Shown: positions 51,475 through 63,099 of the stretch, in pieces
Numbering within the stretch: the stretch's first letter is position 1
Layout of the letters: each line of letters opens with the position of its first letter
Origin: Diatrype stigma
Lineage: Eukaryota; Ascomycota; Sordariomycetes; Xylariales; Diatrypaceae
DNA: 64,000 nucleotides
Assembly: GCA_022225965.2 (NCBI GenBank)
Contig: JAKJXP020000019.1
Location: 372,001 to 436,000, forward strand
Direction of reading: 5' to 3'
The notes under the pieces: generated by a model
Databases searched by the model: none
Seen by the model: only the letters and a program-made list of their open reading frames with translations
Told to the model about the DNA's origin: nothing
Made by a program: the position numbers and the translations under genes

Positions 51475-53359
51475 CTAAACCCCCGCCCCAGCCCTCCGCG
51501 CCCGAAACGCATCCACGATCCTCACACCACTTCCACGCCCGCTTACATCGACCGCGCCCCACCTCTGTTCCCTAAACCTACGCGTCGTCATCAACTCCCC
51601 CTTTCCCTTTCCCTTTCCCTCCCCCTCCTCGCCACCACCACCCCCTTTCCAATCCCACACCCCAACCTCATCAAGCAGCACCTCGACGACCCACGCCTTG
51701 CCGCTCCCCGTGGTGCTGGTGGTTGCGGTTGCGCCCGCCTCGGCGTCGGCGTCGGCGCGCCCCCGCGGGACTCGCGTGCACAGGAGGTGCAGGTCGAGGA
51801 ACTGGGCGAAGGTGGCGCCGTAGGCGGGCTTGTTGCGGCGCGCTGCGGCAGCGGCAGCGGCTGCGGTATGGGTAGTGGTTGTCGCGCCCGGGGGGTTGAA
51901 GATGGAGCGTAGGGTGGGATCGAGAGGGCGGTGGCTTTTGAACCCCCCTTCCTGTGGTGGTGGCGGCGGCGGTAGTTGAGGGTCGTTGGGGTTTGTTGGT
52001 ACTGCTGACAGTGGCGAGGGAGAGAAAGACGTGGAGTTTAGTAGCATGATTAGCGGCCCGGTAGTAGAGGAGGAGGAGGATGATGACGACGACCGCGCTA
52101 GGTATCGCAGATGCGTGGATAGTAGATTCAGGGCGCTGTGGGCGCTGGCCTTGTCGCGCTGCGTGAAGAGCGTCGTTAGGAGGCTCGAGAAGTGCGTGAC
52201 GAGGATGATGTCCGGCATGTGCGAGTGCGAGTCCTCCATTACGTCTTTCTGTGCTTGTCTTGGTTCTAGTTCCGCTTCTTCTTCTGCTTGCGGTTGAGCT
52301 TGATGTTGAGGCTGAGGTGCAGGAGGTCCCGGCTCTGATGCCGCTGCTGCTGGTAAGCTAGGAGGCTGTGAGGGTGAGTGAGGTGGTGAAGGTGAAGGTG
52401 AGAGCTCATCTCCCTCGTCTTCACTATCCCCTATCTCCTCCATCCTGTCCCTTACACGTAGTGGCGGCGGTGGTGGTGGCGATGGTGATTTCTGAGAGGA
52501 AGTAGCCACGGCCATGGATGGCCTACTAGCATCGGCCCCTTCTTCTGTAGCTGGCCCCTTTTCATTCCCACCACCAGTTTCTCCTGGAGCCGCGGGCGGC
52601 GGCGGCGGCAGCGGCGGCATCTCCAGCTCGCTCAGGACCTCCCAAAGGCCCTCGATATCGAAGACCTGGGAGATGGAGATGCACTCCAGACAAGCTCTCA
52701 CCTCGGCATTGCCAGCACCTAGATTTCCAGGCTGCGTTGTAGCAGGCTCCCCCAGCTTGGCCAGCACCTGCGCCCTGACGACGTCCCGGAGTAAGGGTAA
52801 GATGGCCGTGGCCGCTAGCGTGGTGATGATGGTCACTCGCGGGCGGCGAATCGCGTCGTTTGCATCTGCGCTCGCAGTTGTTGTTGTACTTGTGGTTTCA
52901 CCAGAACCCTTAGTATCACCACCGTTACCATCACCGTCACCACCGTCGTGAAAGACGAGGGAGTGTGCAATAGTCTGTAGACCAACCTGGATTGACGGCA
53001 TTGGCCAGTCAGCGATGCATATAATATCCAGGCAGAACAGAGCACCGACCAGCCCAACCAAACCCAACCTAACTCAAACTCACCAAGACTCCGAAATCGA
53101 CCTCCTCAGCGCTAATGCCAACGACGCACCCCCTCCCGAAGCCCCCGAGCAGCGCCTCCTCGTCGATCTCCCGGCACCCGGTCCGCAAGGGACCCCGACC
53201 CCGAGCTCTTCGGCGCCGCGAGATCTCGAGGTCGTACAGCGTAGCGCCGGGCACGGGATCCAGCGGGAGCGGCGCGGTTCGAGTGACATCTACATCTGTG
53301 GCGGCTGCTGCTTGTTGTTGTGGGATCGCCGCCGTTCCCCTCCTGGTAGAGGTCTCCAT
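51475..53359 (-). CDS. RecA/Rad51-family paralog, divergent, 595 aa
   Basis: Two exons, 53359-53084 and 52986-51475 (intron donor GTGAGT, acceptor TCCAG), give 595 residues from the ATG at 53359. The N-terminal part has the typical Rad51-paralog entry: DLEIS.., GPLRTGCREIDEEALLGGFGRGCVVGIS. The segment after it, AEEVDFGVLVGLQTIAHSLV, takes the place of the Walker A loop but lacks the GxxxxGKS/T lysine. Further on come PRVTIITTLAATAILPLLRDVV, CLECISISQVFDIEGLWEVLSEL, IILVTHFSSLLTTLFTQRDKASAHSALNLLSTHLRYL and GPLIMLLNST. These resemble the C-terminal half of fungal Rad51 paralogs involved in recombinational repair. A Pro/Ser/Glu-rich insertion (about 214-349) splits the core, and there are Ala and Ser runs later. 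Exact orthology (XRCC2/Rlp1-type or another) cannot be settled here. The ATG could be preceded by an exon I did not find. Confidence 0.72.
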
Positions 53360-55302
53360 CGCCTTCTCCAATGGAGTCTGCGTCAAAGCTCCTGAGCCTA
53401 AGCCTTAACCTGAACCGCTGCAGTTGGAATAATGAAGAAAGCCGCCCAGCTTCTGTCATTGGTTTCGAGGATGTACGCAGTTTCTTACCTGGTATCGACC
53501 TACCTACACGTACGTAGCAAGCCGTTGACCCCCTAACTTACATGGTGAATGGGTAGGCAAGATACATATCTATGTATTAAGATATGTAGTAAACGCAGGA
53601 CATGTAGGTAAAGAGGTAGATTTACCCCTTACCTCCAAGTGGTTAATGCCTTCCTTCGGTCAGTAAGACGATAGGTGCGACAGCACATGTAGAACAATCA
53701 ATGGAAACATATAATGCGCAACAAGAAACCCGTACTTCAGGGACTGAGTCAGGGACTGAGTATCCCAGAGCCAGCATCTACTTGTATGCAGGACCAGTGG
53801 TTCCAAGATGTCGTTGGAAGGTCGACCGGACGGTTGGCTGATTGGCGGCCAGTAGGTACTTCGTAGCTGTAGATTATCCAGCTGTTTGACGGCCGGCCTT
53901 GCAGGTGGTTGCTTGTAGCGCACTGGAGCACTGTAGTTAGGTACATACAACCCCCTTGAAATGCTCTGGTATTGTACAATACAGTGCAAAAAGAAATGGC
54001 AGAAAGGGCAACTACGCAACTAATGAACTGCAAGCGTAGATTGTACCTGCCCAACCAGCCAGCGTGAGGTGCGTCATCGCGTAGACGCGAGATTCAGATC
54101 AGACGAACCCGACCCAATGGATTCGGGCACCAGTCAATTCGGCTGGGCATTCCATTTCAATCGATCGACCTTCACTTCTTTTCATCCATAGACAATGACT
54201 ATGAAACGCCCGCCCCGCTCCAGCCTGAGTTTGTGGCAATAGAACCTACTCACCAACGAAGCTGGTCAACGACTAGATCCATCCCCAATAAGAGAATTGT
54301 TCATTCATTTGATTGAATACCATCTAAGCTCAAGATTTCTCTACCTAAGTTATTAGTCCCCAGTCAAATATTCGGTGGTGGTGGTGGTAGTGGTGGTCTC
54401 AAGCTGAGCGGAGTGAGATCGCCCTGGGGGATTAGGAACCCGACTCTCAGGGAACTCGCGTCGCCACTCTGTGACTAGAGGCGTAGCAAATCTATGGTAA
54501 ATAGGCAGATCATGAGGCAGATCGTCGGGCAGATCGCAAAGCAGATCGTCAGGCACAGCCGCCAGGGAGATCGCCTGGTAGTACATCATCAGTTCGTGGC
54601 TTAGCGACGCCTACCTACTACATACGTAACAAGTACTACATGTAGCCAGGGACTACATGTACTTACTATTCTATCTCCACACTCTCACACTCCCTAGGTA
54701 CCCCATCATCCTCATGTAGCTTCTTCGGCCCCTTACAAGGAACATTCACGATGCCTTGAACGGACATCTCGACGTCGAGTCAACTGGATCAAAAGCTTTA
54801 TCAATCTGTAGGAATTATCGTAGAATACATTTACAGCTAGGTGTTAGGCCGTGCGCATGTGCTGTGAAGTGTGTTGCCCTGAGCTTTCCATCACGACCAT
54901 TCCGGTCCTTGCGAATGATACTGGCGGGAGACTGCATTTTCCCCTTGCGAACGCAGATAGGTATCCTAACAAAAAAGAAGAATTGGTGCCAAACAAGGAA
55001 TGGGCCAAATGGGCCACGAAGCCATAATAATCACTTCGCCTCTCCTCACATTCCTCGCATTTCATATCATATTTGCCCCGACCACCTCATTGCAAATAGT
55101 GCAACCTCATCTTTGAAAGGATGAGCAGAAGCTATCAAGAGCTCTTGAAATACCCGACGTAGGAAACCTCGCCAGCCTGCAAGGATGGCTGCCGGGAAGC
55201 TAAAACGAAGACAATTAGTGGTAGCGCGCGAATGTGCCCATTCCAGCTCTGGTCCCTGGGTCCATAGTCCATTTACTAAACGTGCCCATGTCTGAACGGA
55301 AT
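53360..55302. other. Intergenic region, Rad51-like promoter to PAL1 3' end
   Basis: About 1.9 kb with no recognised gene. It has TAGGTA words around 53490-53640 and 54600-54700, a GGT/GTG run at 54371-54395 and CAGATCGTC/GCAGATCG degenerate tandem words at 54505-54550. The right end is the PAL1 3' UTR. Small ORFs at 53660-54054, 54353-54589 and 54756-55124 are not recognised. Confidence 0.45.
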
Positions 55303-57539
55303 CTAGATAGCGCCGCCTGCGCTAGGAGGGCCGGGGGGAGGACCGTGGCTTTGATCCGGTCGTGGTCGCCGTCCGCCCTTCAAACTCTTAACACGGTGCA
55401 TGAAACCGCCACCCTGTGGTCGGCCAGCGCTATCCAATGCAGTAGGAGCATCCGCCGTTGCTCGCCGTTCGAGAGTCGGAGGGAACTCATCCGGGCTAAC
55501 TGGTGATCGAGACCTCGGGTCCTTCACCGTGATCTCCTCGTCTTCTGTTCCGAACTCATTGAAGAAAGGGTTTCTTTCGCCACGGCTGTTTGCCGAGGGC
55601 AGCTCGCCAGACCGCGGTGTGCGGACAGCATCTGGGCTAGTTATACGTCCAGAAGTGCTAGGACCGCGGTTGATGTGCCGGATTCGTTGGGCCAGGGACT
55701 TCTTTCTTTGCAACCCGTTGTCCATCGATTCCTGCGCCGTCTCTACCAAACGTCGTTGAAGGACAGTCTGGGCAACAGGAGTACCCTCCAGGAAAGTCGA
55801 CGTTCCAAGACCAAGCGATTCATCACCATGAACAGATTCCCGTCCTTTGGGGTCAAACAAGGCAGCTTCTTTGCCGCTCCGTGCAATAGGTTCCTTGGCT
55901 CCAGCCGCATAATCCTTGAAAGCTTCATCATCGTGATAACCCATAATAGCGGCATGATCGGGCCGTGCGTTCAGCGGACCAGCGCCGCCGAGCGAGTTGT
56001 TGGCCGAGTCCTTAGCAAAGGCGTGCATCGGAGCACGCCGACTGCCCTTGCGGTTTCGGTGGGGGTTGCAAGCGTCAAAAGGACCATCGTGATGGAACAC
56101 TTCTAAGCGTTAGTAACTGCAAACCGCGAGTAAAAACAATCAAAACTTACGCCCGCCGCCATAAATACCAGTGGCGTCCAATTTGTCGATGACATCAAGC
56201 TTGCGGCTTGGTTTAGACTTCTGATCACGATGACGTCTCTCACGCTCCTTGCGCCTCTTCTTCTCTTCCTCTGTCATCGGCTTCTCAATCTCTAATACCG
56301 AGGTGTCACTGTTGCGTCGCGGACGCGGTTCAGACCGCTTCTGCGGCGGGGACTCGAAGATATTGAGTTCCTTGGGTTTAGCCTCGGGCTTGCGTGCCCT
56401 CAAGGCTTCTTCCTGCGACCGCGTCGGTCGATGCGAATTGGGGGGAGGCCCGCGACCTCGTGAGGGAGCATTCTCTGGGCGACGAGCCCCGCCAGGAGGG
56501 CGGTTCGTTGAAGGTCGGTCGCCATTAGGTTTACTCAATGGCTTCTTGCCGGTTCCATCGTCGATGATGAGGTTCTCCTGGGTGCAAAAGTTAACAATCA
56601 GGCCATGAATATCCGATGAGCAATAGCCCCTGGTAGAAACTCACAAATAGCTCCTCAGCACTAAGAGAAGTGGTATTTCTTGAAGTTGCCATCTTGTCCG
56701 GCGAGGTGGCGCTCTGAGCAGGAGGCTGATTAAATGGGTCGAGAAATGGGTTTCTCGAGACAGGGCGCGCGGGAGGATCGTCAAAGGGAGAATGTGGTGG
56801 CGGAGGAGAGAAGTTGTTGGGGGAAGCTGCGCGGTTGCGGAATGGGTTATTAGAGGAAAGATTGAGAGTCAGTCCTGCTGCATTGGACGATGACGACGGT
56901 CGTTGGTCGGATTGGCCCAGGCCTGTTGCAGGAGCAAACAAAACAAGAATGTTAGCAGGTCTTCGGGTCTCTTTAGCAGGTCTTGGGCAGGGCCTTGGAT
57001 TTCATGTGGTAGGGATTGACAGGCCGTGATGGGCAATATGAAACAGCAATCTTTTAAGATGACACGGCTCCAAGTGGACCACGCTCAAACGAACCCCTTT
57101 ATCAGAGATGTACCCACAGGGAAATACACCAAGCACACCCAATGATTGATAGGAAAGGGGGAAAGGGGACATGCGAGTAATACTGATAATCGCCCAGACA
57201 GCTAGACATTCATTGTACCATGTGGGTGCCGGTGCATATAGATTGTCATAGAGTCATAGTGTCATAGTGCCAGTGCCAGTGCCATGGTGCCAGCGCCATA
57301 GTGTCATAGTGTCATAATGCCATATTTAGGTTTTTGCTTGGGCTGGGGTGGAGGGTTGGGTGTTTCGTCGTTTGCCTTTTCCGACAACGAGCGTTTGCGA
57401 CAGCGCCCGGTACAAGGCAGCAGGTAGAGGCATGGATGTATCGACGCTTGGATGTATGGATGTGTGGGTGTGCGGGAGAGGTATGGATACAATAAATACA
57501 AGCAAACGTACCTAGTAGATCTCCCTGCGCGACCGACAT
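55303..57539 (-). CDS. pal1: Pal1 cell-morphology protein, 510 aa
   Basis: Four exons on the minus strand: 57539-57512, 56922-56645, 56577-56151 and 56102-55303. The first is only 28 nt (MSVAQGDLLG), separated by a 589-bp intron. Exon 2 is disordered and carries NPF motifs (SSNNPFRNR, SRNPFLDPFNQ), the EH-domain binding signal of endocytic adaptors. Exon 3 has the basic/acidic Pal1 core (ELNIFESPPQKR.., ending DATGIYGGG). It joins exon 4 as QVFHHDGPFDACNPHRNRKG, the most conserved Pal1 segment. Pal1 proteins act at sites of polarised growth and endocytosis; in yeast they associate with the Ede1/Sla2 early coat. The C-terminal 250 residues are mostly disordered with SP/TP sites. Exon 1 was placed by frame and splice sites; the other junctions are firm. 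Confidence 0.92.
57246..57322. repeat. Degenerate GTCATA/GTGCCA tandem repeat
   Basis: A chain of units alternating TAGTGTCA and AGTGCC, lying within the first intron of PAL1. Confidence 0.75.
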
Positions 57540-60428
57540 TGTCTATTTCTTATCTTTTCCTGTCTATCTAGACCTGAAAAGCAATTCCTACTGGTGATAC
57601 GGATTCTTGGTGTCTTGCTATAGTAACCGGAACTACGAGTGCAATTGCGACCAAGTCTAAGACTGAGACTTGAACTGGACTAGCACTGCCGCGCGCCGGG
57701 CCACTTGCCGCTTCCAAGAATGGGCGAATGAATGGTCGATAAATAGCCACAATCGGCACTGCTTCGCGCCTGCGTACGTATGTGTGTGCGTGTGTTGTGT
57801 GCGTGCGCTCGTTCGTGCGTAATTGAGTTGCGGTGCGATCGATCGATGTGGTGCAGCCGTCCTGATTACGATATCGATATTCGTTGTAGTTGTGGCGGTA
57901 GCAGTACACCACAGTGGTGGCAAAGGGTATGTTGAAAGAATGCGGATGAGAGTTGGTGGGCTGGAATTCCAAAGGTTCGGAATCTATTTGGTTGTGCCAA
58001 TTCTGGATTCAAATCTCTTTGATTCTTCCTTTTCCTCGTCGATGTTGTTGGGTGTGTGGGTTAGGCGCTTATGCCGTGTCTCGTGCTTGCTGAAGCTTTA
58101 TTGTAGGGGGAAACAATGCGGGCGGAGTTGGGGGTGCAAGTGTCGACAGCGGTAGCGGTCGGAATGGAAAAAGATATTCAGGGAAACTTCTGGTCGCGCG
58201 TACTAGGTGTACAATCTCTTCGAAATAAGCTGCATATGGTTTGGCCCGTCTAGTTACCTTCTGACGAGATCCGTACCCAAGGTTACAGCCAGAGCCGATC
58301 AAATGTATGAGCCTATGAACCTCTGCGCTTATGACGTGACGTTGTCGCTGCTGGCTGTGTATTGGCTGGGCTGTGTACTGGCTGCGTAATCCTCACGATT
58401 GCTGTCTTCCAAGGTTGCCAGCTTCCGAAAAGAGATTCAACAGATTCACTTAGGTATATGTGTATACCTAAAGTAGATACGTGATGTGTAATTGGTGTAT
58501 GGATTCTGTCGGAAGCCGTCGGTGCTTGGGTGCTTCCGCAAAAGAGTGTTGTGAACAATCCGGCTGAATCACCCGGAGTTTCGGCCAGTATGTTGCAATT
58601 GCGATACCTTGGCCGGAGTAGTGGTTGGTCCAACACCTGTAGGCTGTAGGCTGTAGGCTGTACGTAGCTGTGTCGATAGGCACTGTAGTATAGCGCTCGT
58701 CCCTAGGTAGGTAGCTGGTCGTACTTGGTCGTCGCTCTTCTCGCTCAAAGTCTACCTACCTAAGCAGTGTAGATGATAAGTGAATGAGTGTGTATTGGCT
58801 TTCTTCCAGAGTTAGGTGGTGAGTAGGAACTTGTCCAACCTCTTGCTTGGTTCCTTGGTTCCTGGGTGCAGGAGCGTGAATGTGATAAGAGCGTTAAATT
58901 GGTTAAATTTTGAAATCCGGGTCTGATCAAGTAGGATGGGCTGGATGGGGTATCGATAAAATGAGGCCTTGTTCGATTGAGGATCGCGTCCCGGATTGAG
59001 ATGGGGATTTGTGCCGCTAGCTAGTTCTTAGTGCACCTTGCTAACTTACGTAGAGCTTGGGCCAGCGTGGGCCTCAACGCTTTCGACCAACATTGAACTT
59101 ACTGTAGGTACCTAGGTAGCCCCCAATTTACCTGGTAGTACCTTTCTAGGTAAGGTAGGCTTCCACTGCTTCTAGGCAAGCTGGCCACTGTACCTGTATG
59201 TATCTGCTACCTTAGTACATTTGTAAGAGAGCAACGCTGGGCTGAGCTATAACAGCAGCTATTGAACTCTAGGATGGATGGGCTGTTAGGTACTAGGTAG
59301 TATTCATATTTAAGAATGAATCGTGCTCAATTATTAATCCGGAACCTACTACTTCATATGTAGGCACCGGCAACGTCTATAACTTAACAATTAAGGCAGG
59401 TGTTCAATTTCTCCCTAGTGCCGGGTGACCCATGAGAACCCTTGCTAGAGCACGAAACCCTTTGTGCTTCTTACCTAGGTACAAAGAATAGTCATGATCA
59501 AAGGATCTAATTGGCGTGCGGTTGTCCTTGATTCCAGGGGGGTCTAGGGGGACCTGGGGGCACGAGGAGCGAGGTTGTCTGTACCTAGATGGGTCGATCG
59601 GCAGTTGTTAACATGAACTATGTGGACCGGAGCTGCAAGCTGTTACATATAGTATAGAGCACCGGCCGAGCTGCAAATCACCATGGCTCTGGAATCGGGT
59701 TTGAGTAGTACAAAAGGCCAGATATCAACCAAAGTCTTCTGATAACCAGGCAGGTTTGAAGCATAGAGAACAAATGTATATGCGGACGAATCACCAGTGG
59801 CACCAAATACCTCGCTTCCGAAGTCGCTACGGAGGTATAGTGAAGACAAGGAGTGCTATAGTATGCATGTTGTAACTACCTACCATGTATGACTAAAGAT
59901 AATAGAAAGGGGTAACTAAACTTTTGGAAGACTACCTCTAGGTAATTACTAGAGTATTCCGCACTTCGTCGCTAAGCCAAAGGGGGTAGGCACGGAAGAT
60001 GCCACCCTATCGAGAACACCCACACCAAATACTATAGGTAGAGGCTTAAGGTCCAGAGTTACCTTACCAGCAAAGAAATGTGCATGCAGTCCAGCTTGCA
60101 GTTATGTACTAGGAAAACATAGTATGGTCATGGGGCAAATGGGCATCAGTAACTTGTAACAGTATTGGGGTAACAGAAGTGATGGAATCTAGGCTACTTG
60201 CTATAAACTCCCACGATGGCACCACATAGAGTTGGTGTGACTTTGACGAGCATAACATACAGTCTAGACTTCCCGTCTTACCGACATACCTTGTATGTGG
60301 GCATAGAGTTCCTAGACTGGGTAGGTATATCAGCCACTTAATTGTGTAGTCGAACATATGAATCATAAGGCACCTTGCGGTATTTCTCTGATCATTGTGC
60401 TACTGTGACTGGAGTTACTACACATGTA

Positions 60429-60691
60429 CAGTACAGAAGGATATTAAATGTTTAGCATCTCCACATGGCCCACGATATTGCCAGGTAGGTTTAGTGATGT
60501 AAACTCCCATACAATTTGTATGGAAGGGGACATGATTTCTATCTGATTCCTTTAGCAGCCTTATGGCTACGGCAGGAAAGCATTGACTTCATGGCAGTTT
60601 TATGTTCCATCCCATACAAATTGTATGAGAGTCTACATCTTTCATTGTGGACTTTGTGGAGACGCTAAACATTTAATATCCTTCTGTACTG
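60429..60691. mobile_element. Tc1/mariner-type MITE, 263 bp, TA target duplication
   Basis: Left end CAGTACAGAAGGATATTAAA and right end read the same on opposite strands (inverted repeat of about 36 bp with one mismatch, to ..GTTTAGC). The pairing resumes further in: GATGTAAACTCCCATACAAT and its right-hand partner GATGTAGACTCTCATACAAT. The arms are about 100 bp and the unpaired centre about 70 bp. The dinucleotide TA flanks both ends (60427-60428 and 60692-60693), as expected for a Tc1/mariner insertion. No transposase frame is present, so it would be non-autonomous. I saw no second copy in the window. Confidence 0.82.
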
Positions 60692-62458
60692 TAGGTACCT
60701 ACCATCCATTGCTGCCACTGTCTGTTCAACATGTGCATCCATACAGCCGTATACATACCAACCTACCTACCTAAGTACATACCATTATGTATGATAGCGG
60801 GGAACATACAGGGTATGTAGGTATAGGCAGTCCCAAATTGGATCATGGGCACAAAAGGGGAAGCAAGCTGATTGGCTGGCTAACCCGATTGCTGTCAGGT
60901 GGGCTGGTTGGCTGGCGTTATTAGGCTGTCAGGCTGTCAGCAGCTTGCAGAGGTACCTTATAGTTAGTACGTGCATACATACAACCTTCCTGGAAGATAT
61001 AGCCCGAGTTGATCATCTAAACCCTTCTATGCATAGAAGATTGCTACGTAAGGAGGTAGGGGTATGAGGCAAAGAGGAACTACGGCTTATACAAATCTGC
61101 TCAAGTGCTTGGACAGTTGTTGATAGTGTCATATGAAGCGAAGATTCGTCATTATCCCTTTATCCATCATTGCCCAGTATCCCATCCTCTCCTAGCATTT
61201 GTGATCAGCCAATTTCTAGATCTCCGGCTATCTAGTCTTTAGCATCGTGGAGATGCTACATATTTAAGCCCCGCGCAACATTCTTTGACCTGCCTAGCTA
61301 AGTCGATGTTTTACAGCTGCATATGGAAATACGCTTGGGTGACGAAATCTAGGGATACGAGCTCAGATGGAGCCTAATTACCCGGAGACACTGAATATGC
61401 GTACCTGAATATGGGCTTGTTGCGATAACACATCTTAGCCAAGCTCGTAAGTTCTGCTTATCGCGCATATATGGTATCATCGTAAAGTAATGGGTTTGGA
61501 TACTAGGTAAACTACTACTACAGACTTCGTATCGGTTCTCATGAACCGCTGAAGTTTTAGGTATTAAACAACCTTGAACCATTCATCATACTGTAAAAGG
61601 CCACAGGGGCGCTTAAGACAGAATGATGCACCATGCATGCTACATACATACATACAAGGTTATATCCATATGTAAGTCTACCCCAGCGCCAAGGCATCTC
61701 AACTCCTTAATAGTTCCACTTAGCCCAAGCAATACAATATAAAGTTAATTAATTGCATATAATTCACCGCCTGCTTTGATCACATGAGCCCTGGCAAGAC
61801 GATGTGTATCACAAGGGTTCGCTTTTCACCATCAATATGCCATTACCGTCATGTGTTCGTAAGAGACGCGCTCCCGTCACGCAAGTTTGATAGGTACTTA
61901 GGTAGTTTGGCTATAAGTACGGCTGGCAGAATCGATGTCCATCAACTCTCTTGCACTTGATGTGTCTTGAGTACTCAGGAGAGCCGACGGGATGTCAGCC
62001 ATCAGGTCGCCATCCGCTATCGAACTCTTGGCAGAGAATGTGTCAAAAGCCACGGTACAATACCTCACCTCACGTAGCATATCGATAGTTCCAGCCCCAT
62101 TTTCAGCTACATAGTTAAGGGGGTGCCACATCCAACAACTCAGCCTTATATATATCACTACGTTCCAAGCCACCATACTCCTGCTGCCCCCGTCCCATTC
62201 CTTCCTCGCCAGCCATAAGAACGATAACCCATGCTATTACAGAGCGGCGTTGACACGCCCAGGAACTCTCAGATAGCAGTAGTAAACCCGGAGGAAAAGG
62301 ACAAGAGCGGCGGGGGCTGATGCCGTGCCCGACTTCGAGCTTGTCTCAAGCGTCCCCGATCCGGGCTAGCAGCGTTCTCAAAGGGAGTAACGTGAGTTCT
62401 CGCTTCCAGCTCCCGCACGTGCGACCGCGATGCGTGATGGCAGCGTAGGTAGGCACAG

Positions 62459-62476
62459 GTACAGTACAGTACAGTA
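62459..62476. repeat. (ACAGT)n microsatellite
   Basis: Three to four ACAGT units in a gene-free stretch. Confidence 0.7.
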
Positions 62477-63099
62477 CAAGTGCCAGGAGCGAGCGTACAT
62501 AGGGCTGGAATCATGAGTTAGGACCTCAGTCAGTTAGTTAGTTGAGCATGGTAGCATCCTCTCGCCCGCGCATCCCGTTGTCTTCCTGCAGGTACCCGGC
62601 TGTCCCACTCGGCCACGGCTGCGCGACGGGGGGCGCAGGGTACGTAGGTAAGTAGATAGGAGCATCCCCTCCGTTATACAGCGAGTTCGATAGCGTGTTA
62701 GGTAGTTGACGGTCTTGGTGTCGTCCGTGTCTATTTGCTCAGTGCTTAATCATGGGGGTTGCTACACCCCTAAGCCCGGGCGGTTGCCATTCATCGACGA
62801 GCGTGTGACGTGTCTACGATGTTCCCAGTGTCATCTATCTCGATTTCAACTAATATTGTAACAATGGGGTTTGTAGGAGTCCACTCGGACATCATTATAT
62901 AACAGTCAACGGCCCTACGGCTATGTAAGGAACCATTTTCTCCCGTATAGCTTCTATAGGCTGACCCTTGCCCTGTTTCCTTTACTCCCCCGCCTAGTAG
63001 TCATTCTATCAATGCGAGCATATCCTTCTGATACTTAAATCTATTGTTGTGCTGGACGGGATGTAATGCATGCCAAGATAGAAAACCGGCTTGTTCCAA

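Larger units (their letters stand above)
57540..63099. other. Gene-poor region, 5.6 kb
   Basis: No convincing coding gene. Contents include the PAL1 promoter, a GTAGGCT triplet array (58641-58662), several TAGGTA/TACCTA clusters (58700-58760, 59105-59160, 60690-60780), the 263-bp inverted-repeat element at 60429-60691, an AGCATC hairpin near 61240, and an ACAGT array (62459-62476). The minus-strand frame 61898-62176 (92 codons from an ATG) reads like a short protein but is unrecognised. The right end is the 3' flank of the HET-type gene. Confidence 0.45.

Noticed and set aside
61898..62176. 92-codon minus-strand frame ending in MDIDSASRTYSQTT
   Set aside because: Has an ATG and a reasonable composition but no family signature or flanking splice evidence; mentioned in the region entry only.
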